This document shows positions 56,316-64,000 of a stretch of 64,000 bases of DNA, in pieces. This DNA is from Arthrobacter sp. StoSoilB20 (lineage in GTDB: Bacteria > Actinomycetota > Actinomycetes > Actinomycetales > Micrococcaceae). Location: assembly GCF_019977295.1 (NCBI RefSeq), contig NZ_AP024651.1:3472001-3536000 (forward strand). The letters are read 5' to 3'. The position numbers were made by a program, and so were the translations under genes. The notes under the pieces were generated by a model. It saw nothing but the letters and a program-made list of their open reading frames with translations, made no database searches and was not told where the DNA came from. Numbering within the stretch: the first letter of the stretch is position 1; every line of letters begins with the position of its first letter.

Positions 56316-56330
56316 ACTCCTCAAAATAAG
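56282..56330. promoter_or_regulatory. Inverted repeats upstream of the Fur-family gene
   Basis: GAGTTCAC (56282-56289) pairs with GTGAACTC (56312-56319), and CTTATT (56306-56311) with AATAAG (56325-56330). Either could bind the peroxide-responsive regulator; the region lies 16-64 bp before its start. Confidence 0.4.
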
Positions 56331-56345
56331 TGTTTCAATGAATGC

Positions 56346-56822
56346 ATGACAGATCACACCGCCGAGCAAGCAGAATGGGCAGCAGCCCTGCATGCCCACG
56401 GCCGGCGTGTGACCAAACAGCGGCTGGCAGTGCTCGCCGCAGTCCAGCACCATCCGCATTCTCCGGCAGAAGGCATTCTTGCCGCTGCCCGCAAAGAGCT
56501 TCCTGAACTGACGGCGCAGTCCGTTTACGTAGTGCTCAGCGACCTCACGGACCTGGAGATGCTGCGCCGCTTCGAACCTCCGCACTCCCCGGCGCTCTAT
56601 GAAACCCGGGTGGGCGATAACCACCATCACGCCGTGTGCATCAGCTGCGGCAAGGTGGAGGACGTGGATTGCGCCGTGGGACACGCACCGTGCCTCACCC
56701 CGCACTGGGATGAGAATTCCAAGCCCATGACCATACAGATCGCCGATGTCCTGTACCAGGGCATCTGCCAGGACTGCCAGTCCAAACAACAGCTTCCCGT
56801 AACTTCCGTAACTGAGAAATAA
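56346..56822 (+). CDS. Fur-family regulator (peroxide-responsive type) of catalase
   Basis: 158 residues. Winged helix (about 15-85) with [14 protein letters not shown] and [15 protein letters not shown]; metal site [13 protein letters not shown], and the structural zinc Cys pairs CISC and CQDC. Placed 14 bp before katA on the same strand, like the FurA-KatG or CatR-CatA layout of actinobacteria, so it likely represses catalase and itself. The N-terminal insert differs from FurA. Confidence 0.9.
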   Translation: MTDHTAEQAEWAAALHAHGRRVTKQRLAVLAAVQHHPHSPAEGILAAARKELPELTAQSVYVVLSDLTDLEMLRRFEPPHSPALYETRVGDNHHHAVCISCGKVEDVDCAVGHAPCLTPHWDENSKPMTIQIADVLYQGICQDCQSKQQLPVTSVTEK

Positions 56823-56836
56823 GAAAAAGGAGAACA

Positions 56837-58318
56837 ATGACTGCCATTTCAACAACCCAGTCAGGTGCCCCCGTAACCTCCGACGCGCACTCGAAGTCCG
56901 TCGGCGCTGACGGTGCCATCATCCTCACCGACCACTACCTGGTGGAAAAGCTCGCACAGTTCAACCGCGAGCGGGTCCCGGAGCGTGTAGTGCACGCCAA
57001 GGGTGGCGGCGCATTCGGTACGTTCAAGACCACTTCGGACGTTTCGGCCTACACCAAGGCAGCCTTCCTGCAGCCGGGCGTTGAGACGGACATGCTGATC
57101 CGTTTCTCCTCCGTTGCAGGCGAGAACGGTTCTCCCGATACCTGGCGCGACCCCCGCGGTTTCGCCGTGAAGTTCTACACCTCCGAGGGCAACTACGACC
57201 TCGTTGGCAACAACACCCCCGTCTTCTTCATCCGCGACGGCATCAAGTTCCCGGACTTCATCCACTCCCAGAAGCGACTCCCGGGCAGCCACCTGCGTGA
57301 CGCTGACATGCAGTGGGATTTCTGGACCCTCTCCCCCGAGTCTGCCCACCAGGTCACCTGGCTCATGGGCGACCGCGGCCTCCCGGCTTCCTGGCGTGAA
57401 ATGCAGGGCTACGGCTCGCACACGTACCAGTGGATCAACGCCGCCGGCGAGCGTTTCTGGGTCAAGTACCACTTCAAGTCCAACCAGGGCGTCAAGACCA
57501 TCACCGGCGACCAGGCTGAGCAGCTTGCCGGCTCGGACGCCGACTTCTACATCCGCGACCTCCAGGAGAACATTGCCGACGGCAACTTCCCCTCCTGGGA
57601 ACTGCACGTCCAGGTCATGCCTTACGAGGACGCCAAGACGTACCGCTTCAACCCGTTCGACCTCACCAAGGTGTGGCCGCACTCTGACTACCCGCTGATC
57701 CACGTGGGCACCATGGAGCTGAACAAGAACCCGGAGAACTACTTCGCGCAGATCGAGCAGGCCACCTTCGCGCCGTCGAACTTCGTACCGGGCATTGCCG
57801 CTTCCCCGGACAAGATGCTGCAGGCCCGCATCTTCTCCTACGCCGATGCACACCGTTACCGCGTGGGCACCAACCACGCCCAGATCCCGGTGAACCAGCC
57901 CAAGAACCAGGTCAACAACTACAGCCAGGATGGCCAGGGCCGTTTCCTGTTCAACTCCCCCTCCACCCCGGTCTACGCACCGAACTCTGTAGGTGGCCCG
58001 GCTGCTGTTGAGCCCACTTCGCCGGCCGGTGGCTGGGAGAACGACGGCGAGCTCACCCTCTCCGCCCACACCCTGCACGCTGAGGACGACGACTTCGGCC
58101 AGGCCGGTACCCTGTACCGCGAGGTCTACGATGACGCCGCCAAGGCCCGCCTTCTGGACACCATCACCGGTGCCGTTGGCGGCGTGAAGAACGCCGACAT
58201 CAAGGAACGTGCCATCCAGTACTGGACCAACGTTGACTCCGAGCTCGGCGCCAAGCTCCGCGCCAACCTCGGTGCAGGCCAGACCGAGTCCGACGCCGAA
58301 GCAGCCAACAAGCTCTAA
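56837..58318 (+). CDS. katA: Monofunctional catalase (small subunit)
   Basis: 493 residues, normal for clade 3 catalases. Active-site His in [13 protein letters not shown] near residue 55, Asn in the distal loop, and heme-binding Tyr in [14 protein letters not shown] near 335. AAGGAG is 5 bases before the ATG. Cotranscribed with the Fur-type gene; degrades hydrogen peroxide. Confidence 0.96.
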   Translation: MTAISTTQSGAPVTSDAHSKSVGADGAIILTDHYLVEKLAQFNRERVPERVVHAKGGGAFGTFKTTSDVSAYTKAAFLQPGVETDMLIRFSSVAGENGSPDTWRDPRGFAVKFYTSEGNYDLVGNNTPVFFIRDGIKFPDFIHSQKRLPGSHLRDADMQWDFWTLSPESAHQVTWLMGDRGLPASWREMQGYGSHTYQWINAAGERFWVKYHFKSNQGVKTITGDQAEQLAGSDADFYIRDLQENIADGNFPSWELHVQVMPYEDAKTYRFNPFDLTKVWPHSDYPLIHVGTMELNKNPENYFAQIEQATFAPSNFVPGIAASPDKMLQARIFSYADAHRYRVGTNHAQIPVNQPKNQVNNYSQDGQGRFLFNSPSTPVYAPNSVGGPAAVEPTSPAGGWENDGELTLSAHTLHAEDDDFGQAGTLYREVYDDAAKARLLDTITGAVGGVKNADIKERAIQYWTNVDSELGAKLRANLGAGQTESDAEAANKL

Positions 58319-58344
58319 GCGTCTTTTGCTCCACTGCTTTACCT

Positions 58345-58385
58345 GATCACCCCGCTGCGGATCTCCGCGGCGGGGTGATCTTTTT
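58345..58385 (+). terminator. Intrinsic terminator after katA
   Basis: GATCACCCCGC with GCGGGGTGATC enclosing a second GCGG/CCGC stem (58345-58380), then TTTTTG. Confidence 0.88.
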
Positions 58386-58448
58386 GTTTTTCCACATAGC
58401 TGCCATGGACTATGGCTGGGCCGGCAGTGGCGTCCCTAGGATCCTTCT

Positions 58449-59084
58449 ATGAGCACATTCGAAGGAATCCCTACTGCCGCATTCCGCTTTTACGCCGAGC
58501 TTGAAGAGAACAACAACCGTGAGTGGTGGCTGGAGCATAAAACAACGTACGACGCCGAAGTGAAGGAGCCGCTGACTGCCCTCCTTGCGGAGTTGGAGCC
58601 GCAGTTCGGCCCGGCTAAGATCTTTCGCCCCAACCGTGATGTGCGGTTCTCCCAGGACAAGTCACCGTACAAGACTGCCCAAGGGGCCTTCGCTGCAGGC
58701 CAGGAAGGCGTCGGTTATTACCTTCAGATCAGTGCCGACGGACTGTTGATCGGTGGCGGCTACCACTCCCACACCCCGGCCCAACTGGCGCGGTTCCGGG
58801 CCGCAGTGGATGCTCCTGACAGCGGACTGGAACTGCAGGAGATCATCGATGCGCTGGCAGCAGCCGGCTTCGCCATCGAGGGCGAGAAACTCAAGACAGT
58901 TCCGCGGGGTTTCGACAAGGACCATCCCCGCGGGGAACTGCTCAAGCACAAGTCCCTGTCAGCGGGCGTTGAGGTGGGTGAACCTGGTTGGTTGGCCACT
59001 CCCGCAGCCAAGGATGAGATCGCTGCCCGATGGGAAGTGCTGAGGCCACTGGTTGATTGGGTAAGCGAGCATGCGGCGCCGTAA
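58449..59084 (+). CDS. DUF2461 (TIGR02453) family protein
   Basis: 211 residues, full length for the family. Typical sequence: FRFYAELEENNNREWWLEHK, FRPNRDVRFSQDKSPYKT, LQISADGLLIGGGYH and ARFRAAVD. No known function. No start problems: ATG 58449, upstream sequence lacks a clear Shine-Dalgarno. Ends in its own terminator. Confidence 0.88.
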   Translation: MSTFEGIPTAAFRFYAELEENNNREWWLEHKTTYDAEVKEPLTALLAELEPQFGPAKIFRPNRDVRFSQDKSPYKTAQGAFAAGQEGVGYYLQISADGLLIGGGYHSHTPAQLARFRAAVDAPDSGLELQEIIDALAAAGFAIEGEKLKTVPRGFDKDHPRGELLKHKSLSAGVEVGEPGWLATPAAKDEIAARWEVLRPLVDWVSEHAAP

Positions 59085-59087
59085 CGC

Positions 59088-59124
59088 CAAAGCGCCCGGA
59101 AACCCATGGTTTCCGGGCGCTTTG
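59088..59124. terminator. Bidirectional terminator hairpin after DUF2461 gene
   Basis: CAAAGCGCCCGGAAACC and its complement (17-bp arms around CAT). On plus it ends in CTTTGTG; on minus in TTTGGCG. Confidence 0.8.
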
Positions 59125-59169
59125 TGAAGCTGCGCAATCGCAGCTGTCTGACAAGCTGCGGGGATTGGA

Positions 59170-60723
59170 CTAGACCTTGGTGTAGCTGTCCTCGTCCTCG
59201 TCACCCTTGCGCTCGGGGCTTGCGGGAGCCCCGCTCACCGAGGCCTTGGCGGCGGCAAACTTCTCGTTGAGCCGCGAGTGACGCTGGCCGTAGGCGAAGT
59301 AGATGACCATACCGATGACCAGCCAGATCGCGAAGAAGATCCAGGTTTCCACGGCCAGGTTGGTCATGAGGTAGAAGCAGAGGACTGCCGATACCCAGGG
59401 CAGGACCTTGCCGAACGGGACCCGGAAGGCGGGCTTGAGGTCCGGGCGTTTCTTGCGCAGCACGAGGATGCCCAGGCTGACCATCACGAATGCGGACAGT
59501 GTTCCAATGTTGATCATTTCCTCGAGCAGGTCCACCTTGGTGACGCCTGCCACGAGGGCCACGGCTGCACCACAGATGATCTGCAAGCGGGCCGGTGTGG
59601 AGCGCTTTTCGCTGGTCTTGGACAGTGAACGCGGCAGGAGACCGTCGCGGCTCATGGCCAGGACCACACGGGACAGGCCCATGAGCAGCACCATGATCAC
59701 CGTAGTCAGGCCCACCAGGGAACCGAACGCGATGACCTTGGCAGCATCCGTGTTGCCCACGGCCTCGAAGGCTGTGGTCAGGGTTGGGTTCTTTACCTCG
59801 GCCAGCTGCGTGTAGGAAACCATGCCCGTCAACGCGAGGGAGACCAGGATGTACAGCAGCGTAACCACCGCAAGGCCACCGAAGATACCGCGCGGCAGGG
59901 TCTTCTGCGGGTTTTTGACCTCTTCTGCTGAGGTTGCCACCACGTCGAAGCCGATGAAGGCGAAGAACACCAAGGCTGCGCCGGCGAAGACGCCGAGGGT
60001 GCCGTACTGGGCCGGAGCAGCGCCGGTCAGGAAGCCGAAGAAGGACTGCTTCATGACGTCGGCAGCACCGGCGTCGGTAGGCTGCGAAGCCGGAACGAAG
60101 GGGGTGTAGTTGGAGAATTTCACATAGCTGAAGCCAACAACGATCACGAACAGCACTACGGCGATCTTGATCAACGTAAAGACGTTGCCAACGCGTGCGG
60201 ACAACTTTGTCCCCAGCACCAGCAAAACGGTGAAGATCGCAACAATGAGGAAGGCGCCCCAGTAGAGGTCAATCCCGGCTACCTGGATCGAGGGCGGCAT
60301 ATCCACGCCCATCAGCCCAAACACCGTACTGAGGTAGATGCCCCAGTACTTGGCGATCACCGCTGCTGCGGTAAAGAGCTCAAGGATGAGGTTCCAGCCA
60401 ATGATCCACGCAAGGACTTCGCCCATGGTGGCGTACGTGAAAACGTAGGCGGAACCGGCCACGGGGATCGCGGTGGCGAACTCGGCGTAGCACATGATGG
60501 CCAAAGCGCAGGTGACAGCGGCGATGGCGAAAGAAATGGTGACGGCGGGGCCGGCAAAGTTTGCAGCGGCCTTGGCGCCAACCGAGAAGATCCCGGCGCC
60601 GACAGCAACGGCGACGCCCATGATCATGAGGTCCCAGGTGCTCAGGCTGCGCTTGAGCTTACGACCGGGTTCGTCGGCATCGGCGATCGACTGCTCGATC
60701 GACTTGGTCCTGAAAATGTTCAT
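59170..60723 (-). CDS. Cationic amino acid transporter-like APC permease
   Basis: 517-residue APC transporter of the CAT/YfnA type with 12-14 hydrophobic segments. First helix MGVAVAVGAGIFSVGAKAA; FFAFIGFDVVATSAEEVKNP is the CAT hallmark around residue 255. A C-terminal acidic tail (GDEDEDSYTKV) is cytoplasmic. Substrate not defined. Not coupled to its neighbours. Confidence 0.88.
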   Translation of the reverse strand: MNIFRTKSIEQSIADADEPGRKLKRSLSTWDLMIMGVAVAVGAGIFSVGAKAAANFAGPAVTISFAIAAVTCALAIMCYAEFATAIPVAGSAYVFTYATMGEVLAWIIGWNLILELFTAAAVIAKYWGIYLSTVFGLMGVDMPPSIQVAGIDLYWGAFLIVAIFTVLLVLGTKLSARVGNVFTLIKIAVVLFVIVVGFSYVKFSNYTPFVPASQPTDAGAADVMKQSFFGFLTGAAPAQYGTLGVFAGAALVFFAFIGFDVVATSAEEVKNPQKTLPRGIFGGLAVVTLLYILVSLALTGMVSYTQLAEVKNPTLTTAFEAVGNTDAAKVIAFGSLVGLTTVIMVLLMGLSRVVLAMSRDGLLPRSLSKTSEKRSTPARLQIICGAAVALVAGVTKVDLLEEMINIGTLSAFVMVSLGILVLRKKRPDLKPAFRVPFGKVLPWVSAVLCFYLMTNLAVETWIFFAIWLVIGMVIYFAYGQRHSRLNEKFAAAKASVSGAPASPERKGDEDEDSYTKV

Positions 60724-60847
60724 AAAAATGCCACATTCTGGATGGGAGTGGTATAGGACTCATCAAGAATAGTGTCCGACCAATGGACGACCATATTTAT
60801 CCCAGATAGTGAGACGAACCCACGGAGCCCGTGACTGCTGGGGCTGA

Positions 60848-60876
60848 TGTGACGGGGACGCGTTGCCCCCGTCACA
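60848..60876. terminator. Terminator-like hairpin after the DUF779 gene
   Basis: TGTGACGGGG (60848-60857) pairs with CCCCGTCACA (60867-60876). It lies 6 bp downstream of the DUF779 stop on the minus strand; no clear T tract. Confidence 0.6.
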
Positions 60877-60881
60877 CCTGC

Positions 60882-61298
60882 TCAAAGGCTGGGAACGTCC
60901 CAGTCCATGAGGGTGGAACGGATCAGGAACCGTTTACCCTCGGGTGATTCAACGGAGAATCCGCTGCCACGGCCAGTGACAACATCCACGGTCAGATGTG
61001 TGTGGGACCAGTAATTGAATTGCTCCTTGGACATCCAGAACTCGAGCGGCCGCGGCTCTTCTCCGGTTCCGATGTCGAAGCGGCCCAGGAGGACATCGGC
61101 ATCGCCGGTCAGGAACTCCCCCGCCGGGTAGCACATGGGGGCCGATCCGTCGCAACAGCCACCGGACTGGTGGAACATAAGCGGTCCGTGTTGTTCCCAG
61201 AGCTTGCCCAGCAATTCCACGGACACCGCGGTGAGCGCCACCCGGGAGAAAGTCTCCCCGGGCAGCGTCACCGCGGCTTCCAAGCTGATGTTGTGCAT
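60882..61298 (-). CDS. DUF779 protein of the alcohol/aldehyde dehydrogenase locus
   Basis: 138 residues. Contains HQSGGCCDGSAPMC near residue 45 and FLTGDADVLLGRFDIGT, characteristic of DUF779. The start overlaps the alcohol dehydrogenase stop as ATGA. DUF779 genes commonly lie beside aldehyde dehydrogenase genes; a role as a small redox or metal-binding helper has been suggested by context only. The Cys pair may bind a metal. Confidence 0.88.
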   Translation of the reverse strand: MHNISLEAAVTLPGETFSRVALTAVSVELLGKLWEQHGPLMFHQSGGCCDGSAPMCYPAGEFLTGDADVLLGRFDIGTGEEPRPLEFWMSKEQFNYWSHTHLTVDVVTGRGSGFSVESPEGKRFLIRSTLMDWDVPSL

Positions 61299-62320
61299 CA
61301 GAACTTCAGCACCACACGGCCGTCGATCTTGGCATGCTTCATCTCATCGAAGATCGCGTTGACCTCGGAGAGTTCCCTGGTTGAGACCGTTGGCTTGATC
61401 TTTCCCTGGGCATAGAAGTCAAGCGCTTCCTCGAGGTCCTGCCGGGTTCCCACGATTGAGCCACGGACAGTGAGTCCCTTGAGGACGATTTCGAAGATCG
61501 GCGCCGGGAAATCTCCCGGCGGGAGACCGTTGAACACAATCGTTCCGCCGCGACGTGCCATCCCGATAGCTTGGCCGAAAGCCGAAGGGTGGACTGCGGT
61601 CACCAAGACACCGTGGCAACCGCCCGTTTCACGCTGGATGACCTCCGCCGGGTCCTCATGCAGGGCGTTGACCGTCAGTTCGGCGCCGTGCTCGCGGGCC
61701 AGTGCCAGCTTGTCATCGGCAATATCCACCGCAGCGACGCGGAAGCCCATTGCCACGGCATACTGCACCGCAATGTGCCCCAATCCGCCAATACCGGAGA
61801 TGGTGACCCACTGGCCCGGCCTGGCTTCTGTCATCTTCAGGCCCTTGTAGACCGTGACGCCGGCACACAGGACCGGCGCCACCTCCACCGGATCCGAACC
61901 TTCCGGGATGCGCGCCGCGAAGCGGGTATCCACCAACATGTACTCGCCGAACGAGCCATCCACGCTGTAGCCGCCGTTTTGCTGCGACTCACACAGGGTT
62001 TCCCACCCTGTCCGGCAATACTGGCAGTCCCCGCAGGCAGACCAAAGCCAGGCATTGCCCACGATGTCGCCAACGGCAACGTCGGTGACACCCTCCCCCA
62101 GCGCCACCACTTCGCCCACTCCTTCATGGCCCGGGATGAACGGCGGCGTTGGCTTGACGGGCCAGTCCCCTTCGGCGGCATGGAGGTCTGTATGACATAC
62201 CCCGGAGGTGATGAGGCGGACCAGCGCTTGGCCGGGACCCGGCGTCGGGCGTTCCACTTCCTTGACCGTCAGGTCGGTTCCGAATTCGGTAACTACTGCT
62301 GCTTGCATGGTGCTGGTCAT
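61298..62320 (-). CDS. Zinc-dependent alcohol dehydrogenase (AdhP/AdhA type)
   Basis: 340 residues from ATG 62320, with AAAGGAG seven bases upstream. Catalytic zinc ligands in TSGVCHTDLHAAEG and GHEGVGEV, structural zinc Cys in CGDCQYCRTGWETLC, and NAD motif GIGGLGHIAVQYA. Upstream (on the minus strand) of DUF779, and downstream of the aldehyde dehydrogenase, giving ethanol to acetate capacity. The family uses ethanol or other primary alcohols. Confidence 0.93.
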   Translation of the reverse strand: MTSTMQAAVVTEFGTDLTVKEVERPTPGPGQALVRLITSGVCHTDLHAAEGDWPVKPTPPFIPGHEGVGEVVALGEGVTDVAVGDIVGNAWLWSACGDCQYCRTGWETLCESQQNGGYSVDGSFGEYMLVDTRFAARIPEGSDPVEVAPVLCAGVTVYKGLKMTEARPGQWVTISGIGGLGHIAVQYAVAMGFRVAAVDIADDKLALAREHGAELTVNALHEDPAEVIQRETGGCHGVLVTAVHPSAFGQAIGMARRGGTIVFNGLPPGDFPAPIFEIVLKGLTVRGSIVGTRQDLEEALDFYAQGKIKPTVSTRELSEVNAIFDEMKHAKIDGRVVLKF

Positions 62321-62355
62321 TGACGATCTCCTTTGATCGGGACGAATGATGGGAC

Positions 62356-62412
62356 TTTTTGTACAGCTGATGCCCCTAAAACCACTCCAGAAGGGCATCT
62401 GCTGTACAAAAA
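62356..62412. repeat. 20-bp-arm inverted repeat between aldehyde and alcohol dehydrogenase genes
   Basis: TTTTTGTACAGCTGATGCCC (62356-62375) and 62393-62412, complementary except for one base, around a 17-base loop. It starts 4 bp after the aldehyde dehydrogenase stop and could be a terminator, attenuator or regulator site. T5 on the far side is compatible with termination. Confidence 0.8.
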
Positions 62413-62415
62413 CTT

Positions 62416-63939
62416 TTAGAAGAAGCCGAGCTTGTTCTCGTTGTAGCTGACCAGGAGGTTCTTGGTCTGCTGGTAGTGGTCCAGCATCATGGCGTGGTTC
62501 TCACGGCCAATACCTGAGGACTTGTAGCCACCGAAGGCGGCACCTGCCGGGTAGGCGTGGTAGTTGTTGACCCACACGCGGCCGGCCTGGATTTCACGGC
62601 CTGCACGGTAGGCGACGTTTCCGTTGCGCGACCACACTCCGGCACCAAGGCCGTAGAGGGTGTCATTGGCGATGCCGATGGCGTCGTTGTAATCGCTGAA
62701 CTTGGTGACGGACACTACCGGGCCGAAGATCTCCTCCTGGAAGATGCGCATCCGGTTGTGGCCTTCGAAAATGGTGGGCTGGACGTAGTAACCGCCGGCC
62801 AGATCGCCGGACAACTCGGCCCGGGCACCGCCGGTAAGGAGCTTGGCGCCCTCCTGCTTTCCGATGTCGATGTAGGAGAGGATCTTCTCCAGCTGGTCAT
62901 TGGATGCCTGGGCGCCAACCTGCGTTTCGGTATCGAGGGGGTTGCCTTGGATGATGCTGTTGGTCCGGGCCACAACGTCGGTCATGAAGGAGTCGTAGAT
63001 GCCTTCCTGGACCAGTGCTCGGGACGGGCAGGTGCAGACTTCGCCCTGGTTGAAGGCAAAGAGCGTGAAGCCCTCCTGGGCCTTGTCATAGAAAGCGTCA
63101 TTCTGGTCCGCGACGTCGTCGAAGAAGATGTTGGGGCTCTTGCCGCCAAGTTCCAGAGTGACCGGAATGAGGTTGTTTGACGCGTACTGGCTGATGAGGC
63201 GCCCGGTGGTGGTTTCACCCGTAAAAGCGATCTTGCGGATGCGGGAACTGGAAGCCAACGGCTTGCCCGCCTCTACACCGAAGCCATTGACGACGTTCAC
63301 TACACCAGCGGGAAGGAGATCACCGATGAGCTCCATGAGGACCAGGATTGACGTGGGCGTCTGCTCGGCCGGCTTGAGAACTACGGCGTTGCCTGCCGCG
63401 AGTGCCGGTGCAAGCTTCCAGACGGCCATGAGGATCGGGAAGTTCCACGGGATGATCTGGCCCACCACGCCCAGCGGCTCCTTGAAGTGGTAGGCGGTGG
63501 TGTCCTCATCCAACTGGGAGAGGTGGCCTTCCTGAGCCCGGACTGCGGAAGCGAAATAGCGGAAGTGGTCCGCTGCCAGCGGGATGTCGGCATTGAGGGT
63601 TTCGCGGACGGGCTTGCCGTTGTCCCAGGTTTCGGCCACAGCGAGGAGTTCCACGTTCTCGTCAATGCGGTCGGCAATCTTGTTCAGGATGGCCGCGCGC
63701 TCGGTGGCGGAGGTTTTGCCCCAGGAAGGCGCAACCTTGTGGGCGGCATCCAGCGCCAGTTCGATGTCCTCGGACGTGCCCCGGGCAACTTCGCAGAAAG
63801 CCTTGCCCGTCACCGGAGTGATGTTCTCAAAGTAGGCGCCCTTGACCGGGGCAACCCACTCGCCGCCAATCCAGTTCTCGTACCGGTCCTTGAAAGTGAC
63901 CTTCGAACCCTCGGCACCCGGCTGTGCGTAAACAGTCAT
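62416..63939 (-). CDS. NAD-dependent aldehyde dehydrogenase (ExaC/AldA-like)
   Basis: 507 residues of the ALDH superfamily. Catalytic Glu in [10 protein letters not shown] and nucleophilic Cys in [14 protein letters not shown] near residue 305; NAD site [16 protein letters not shown] precedes the ATG. It is the first gene of the ALDH-ADH-DUF779 locus on the minus strand and closest to acetaldehyde dehydrogenases. It should oxidise the aldehyde made by the alcohol dehydrogenase. Confidence 0.94.
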   Translation of the reverse strand: MTVYAQPGAEGSKVTFKDRYENWIGGEWVAPVKGAYFENITPVTGKAFCEVARGTSEDIELALDAAHKVAPSWGKTSATERAAILNKIADRIDENVELLAVAETWDNGKPVRETLNADIPLAADHFRYFASAVRAQEGHLSQLDEDTTAYHFKEPLGVVGQIIPWNFPILMAVWKLAPALAAGNAVVLKPAEQTPTSILVLMELIGDLLPAGVVNVVNGFGVEAGKPLASSSRIRKIAFTGETTTGRLISQYASNNLIPVTLELGGKSPNIFFDDVADQNDAFYDKAQEGFTLFAFNQGEVCTCPSRALVQEGIYDSFMTDVVARTNSIIQGNPLDTETQVGAQASNDQLEKILSYIDIGKQEGAKLLTGGARAELSGDLAGGYYVQPTIFEGHNRMRIFQEEIFGPVVSVTKFSDYNDAIGIANDTLYGLGAGVWSRNGNVAYRAGREIQAGRVWVNNYHAYPAGAAFGGYKSSGIGRENHAMMLDHYQQTKNLLVSYNENKLGFF

Positions 63940-64000
63940 TGCTAGCTCCTTTGCTGCGAATCACGGTGGCTGTCGCCATTGATCCGAGCCTAAGAGCGGG

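Noticed and set aside
56861..58078. Minus-strand frame of 405 codons opposite catalase
   Set aside because: Same shadow effect; catalase motifs are clear on the plus strand.

Overview
The window is high-GC actinobacterial chromosome. Gene content and style point to Arthrobacter sensu lato or Paenarthrobacter (Micrococcaceae): efeUOB behind a DtxR/IdeR-type box, reverse transsulfuration genes, LGFP-repeat protein, GT87 mannosyltransferase-like proteins, many GTG starts, leaderless-looking promoters and heavily coupled ATGA/GTGA operons. No insertion sequence, prophage, CRISPR array or rRNA was seen. There are three tRNA genes and about 50 protein genes, most of them chromosomal housekeeping or catabolic functions.

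Layout. 1-6480: an oligosaccharide-uptake locus (lipoprotein binding protein, two ABC permeases, GH13 alpha-glucosidase) on the minus strand, with a divergent ROK repressor and three copies of one operator motif. 6490-15553: Na+/H+ antiporter, NAD-binding protein, tRNA-Met and tRNA-Thr (each with its own terminator), LysM protein, DEAD-box helicase, MOSC protein, and a KdpDE-like two-component pair without kdpFABC. 15706-19228: a tight three-gene operon of a YgiB/DUF1190-like surface protein, a glutathionylspermidine-synthase-like ATP-grasp ligase and an APC permease; this is the least understood and most interesting system here. 19475-22162: GT87 protein and acyl-CoA dehydrogenase. 22193-29250: TetR regulator divergent from an ABC sugar importer plus GH2 beta-galactosidase. 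29383-33642: HxlR-MFS operon and a phospholipase C with a PHO-box-like promoter. 33732-41716: second GT87 protein, cystathionine gamma-synthase/lyase and beta-synthase, VOC protein, AlkA-like glycosylase, acyl-CoA ligase, small monooxygenase, thioredoxin. 41799-46858: secreted LGFP-SGNH protein, TetR-ABC exporter operon, thioesterase. 47035-49405: 73-aa protein of unknown function, K+ channel, tRNA-Tyr, small Ala-rich protein, YajQ. 49556-55419: iron box and efeUOB, M48 protease, MFS exporter. 55512-59084: HIT-like protein, Fur-family regulator with catalase, DUF2461 protein. 59170-63939: amino-acid permease and an alcohol/aldehyde dehydrogenase locus with DUF779.

How it fits together. The window combines sugar scavenging (alpha-glucosides and beta-galactosides, each with its own local regulator), metal and oxidative-stress functions (efeUOB, Fur-KatA), phosphate scavenging (phospholipase C) and alcohol/aldehyde oxidation. 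A cross-cutting feature is that at least five genes on the minus strand end inside short direct repeats that copy their own stop-codon region.
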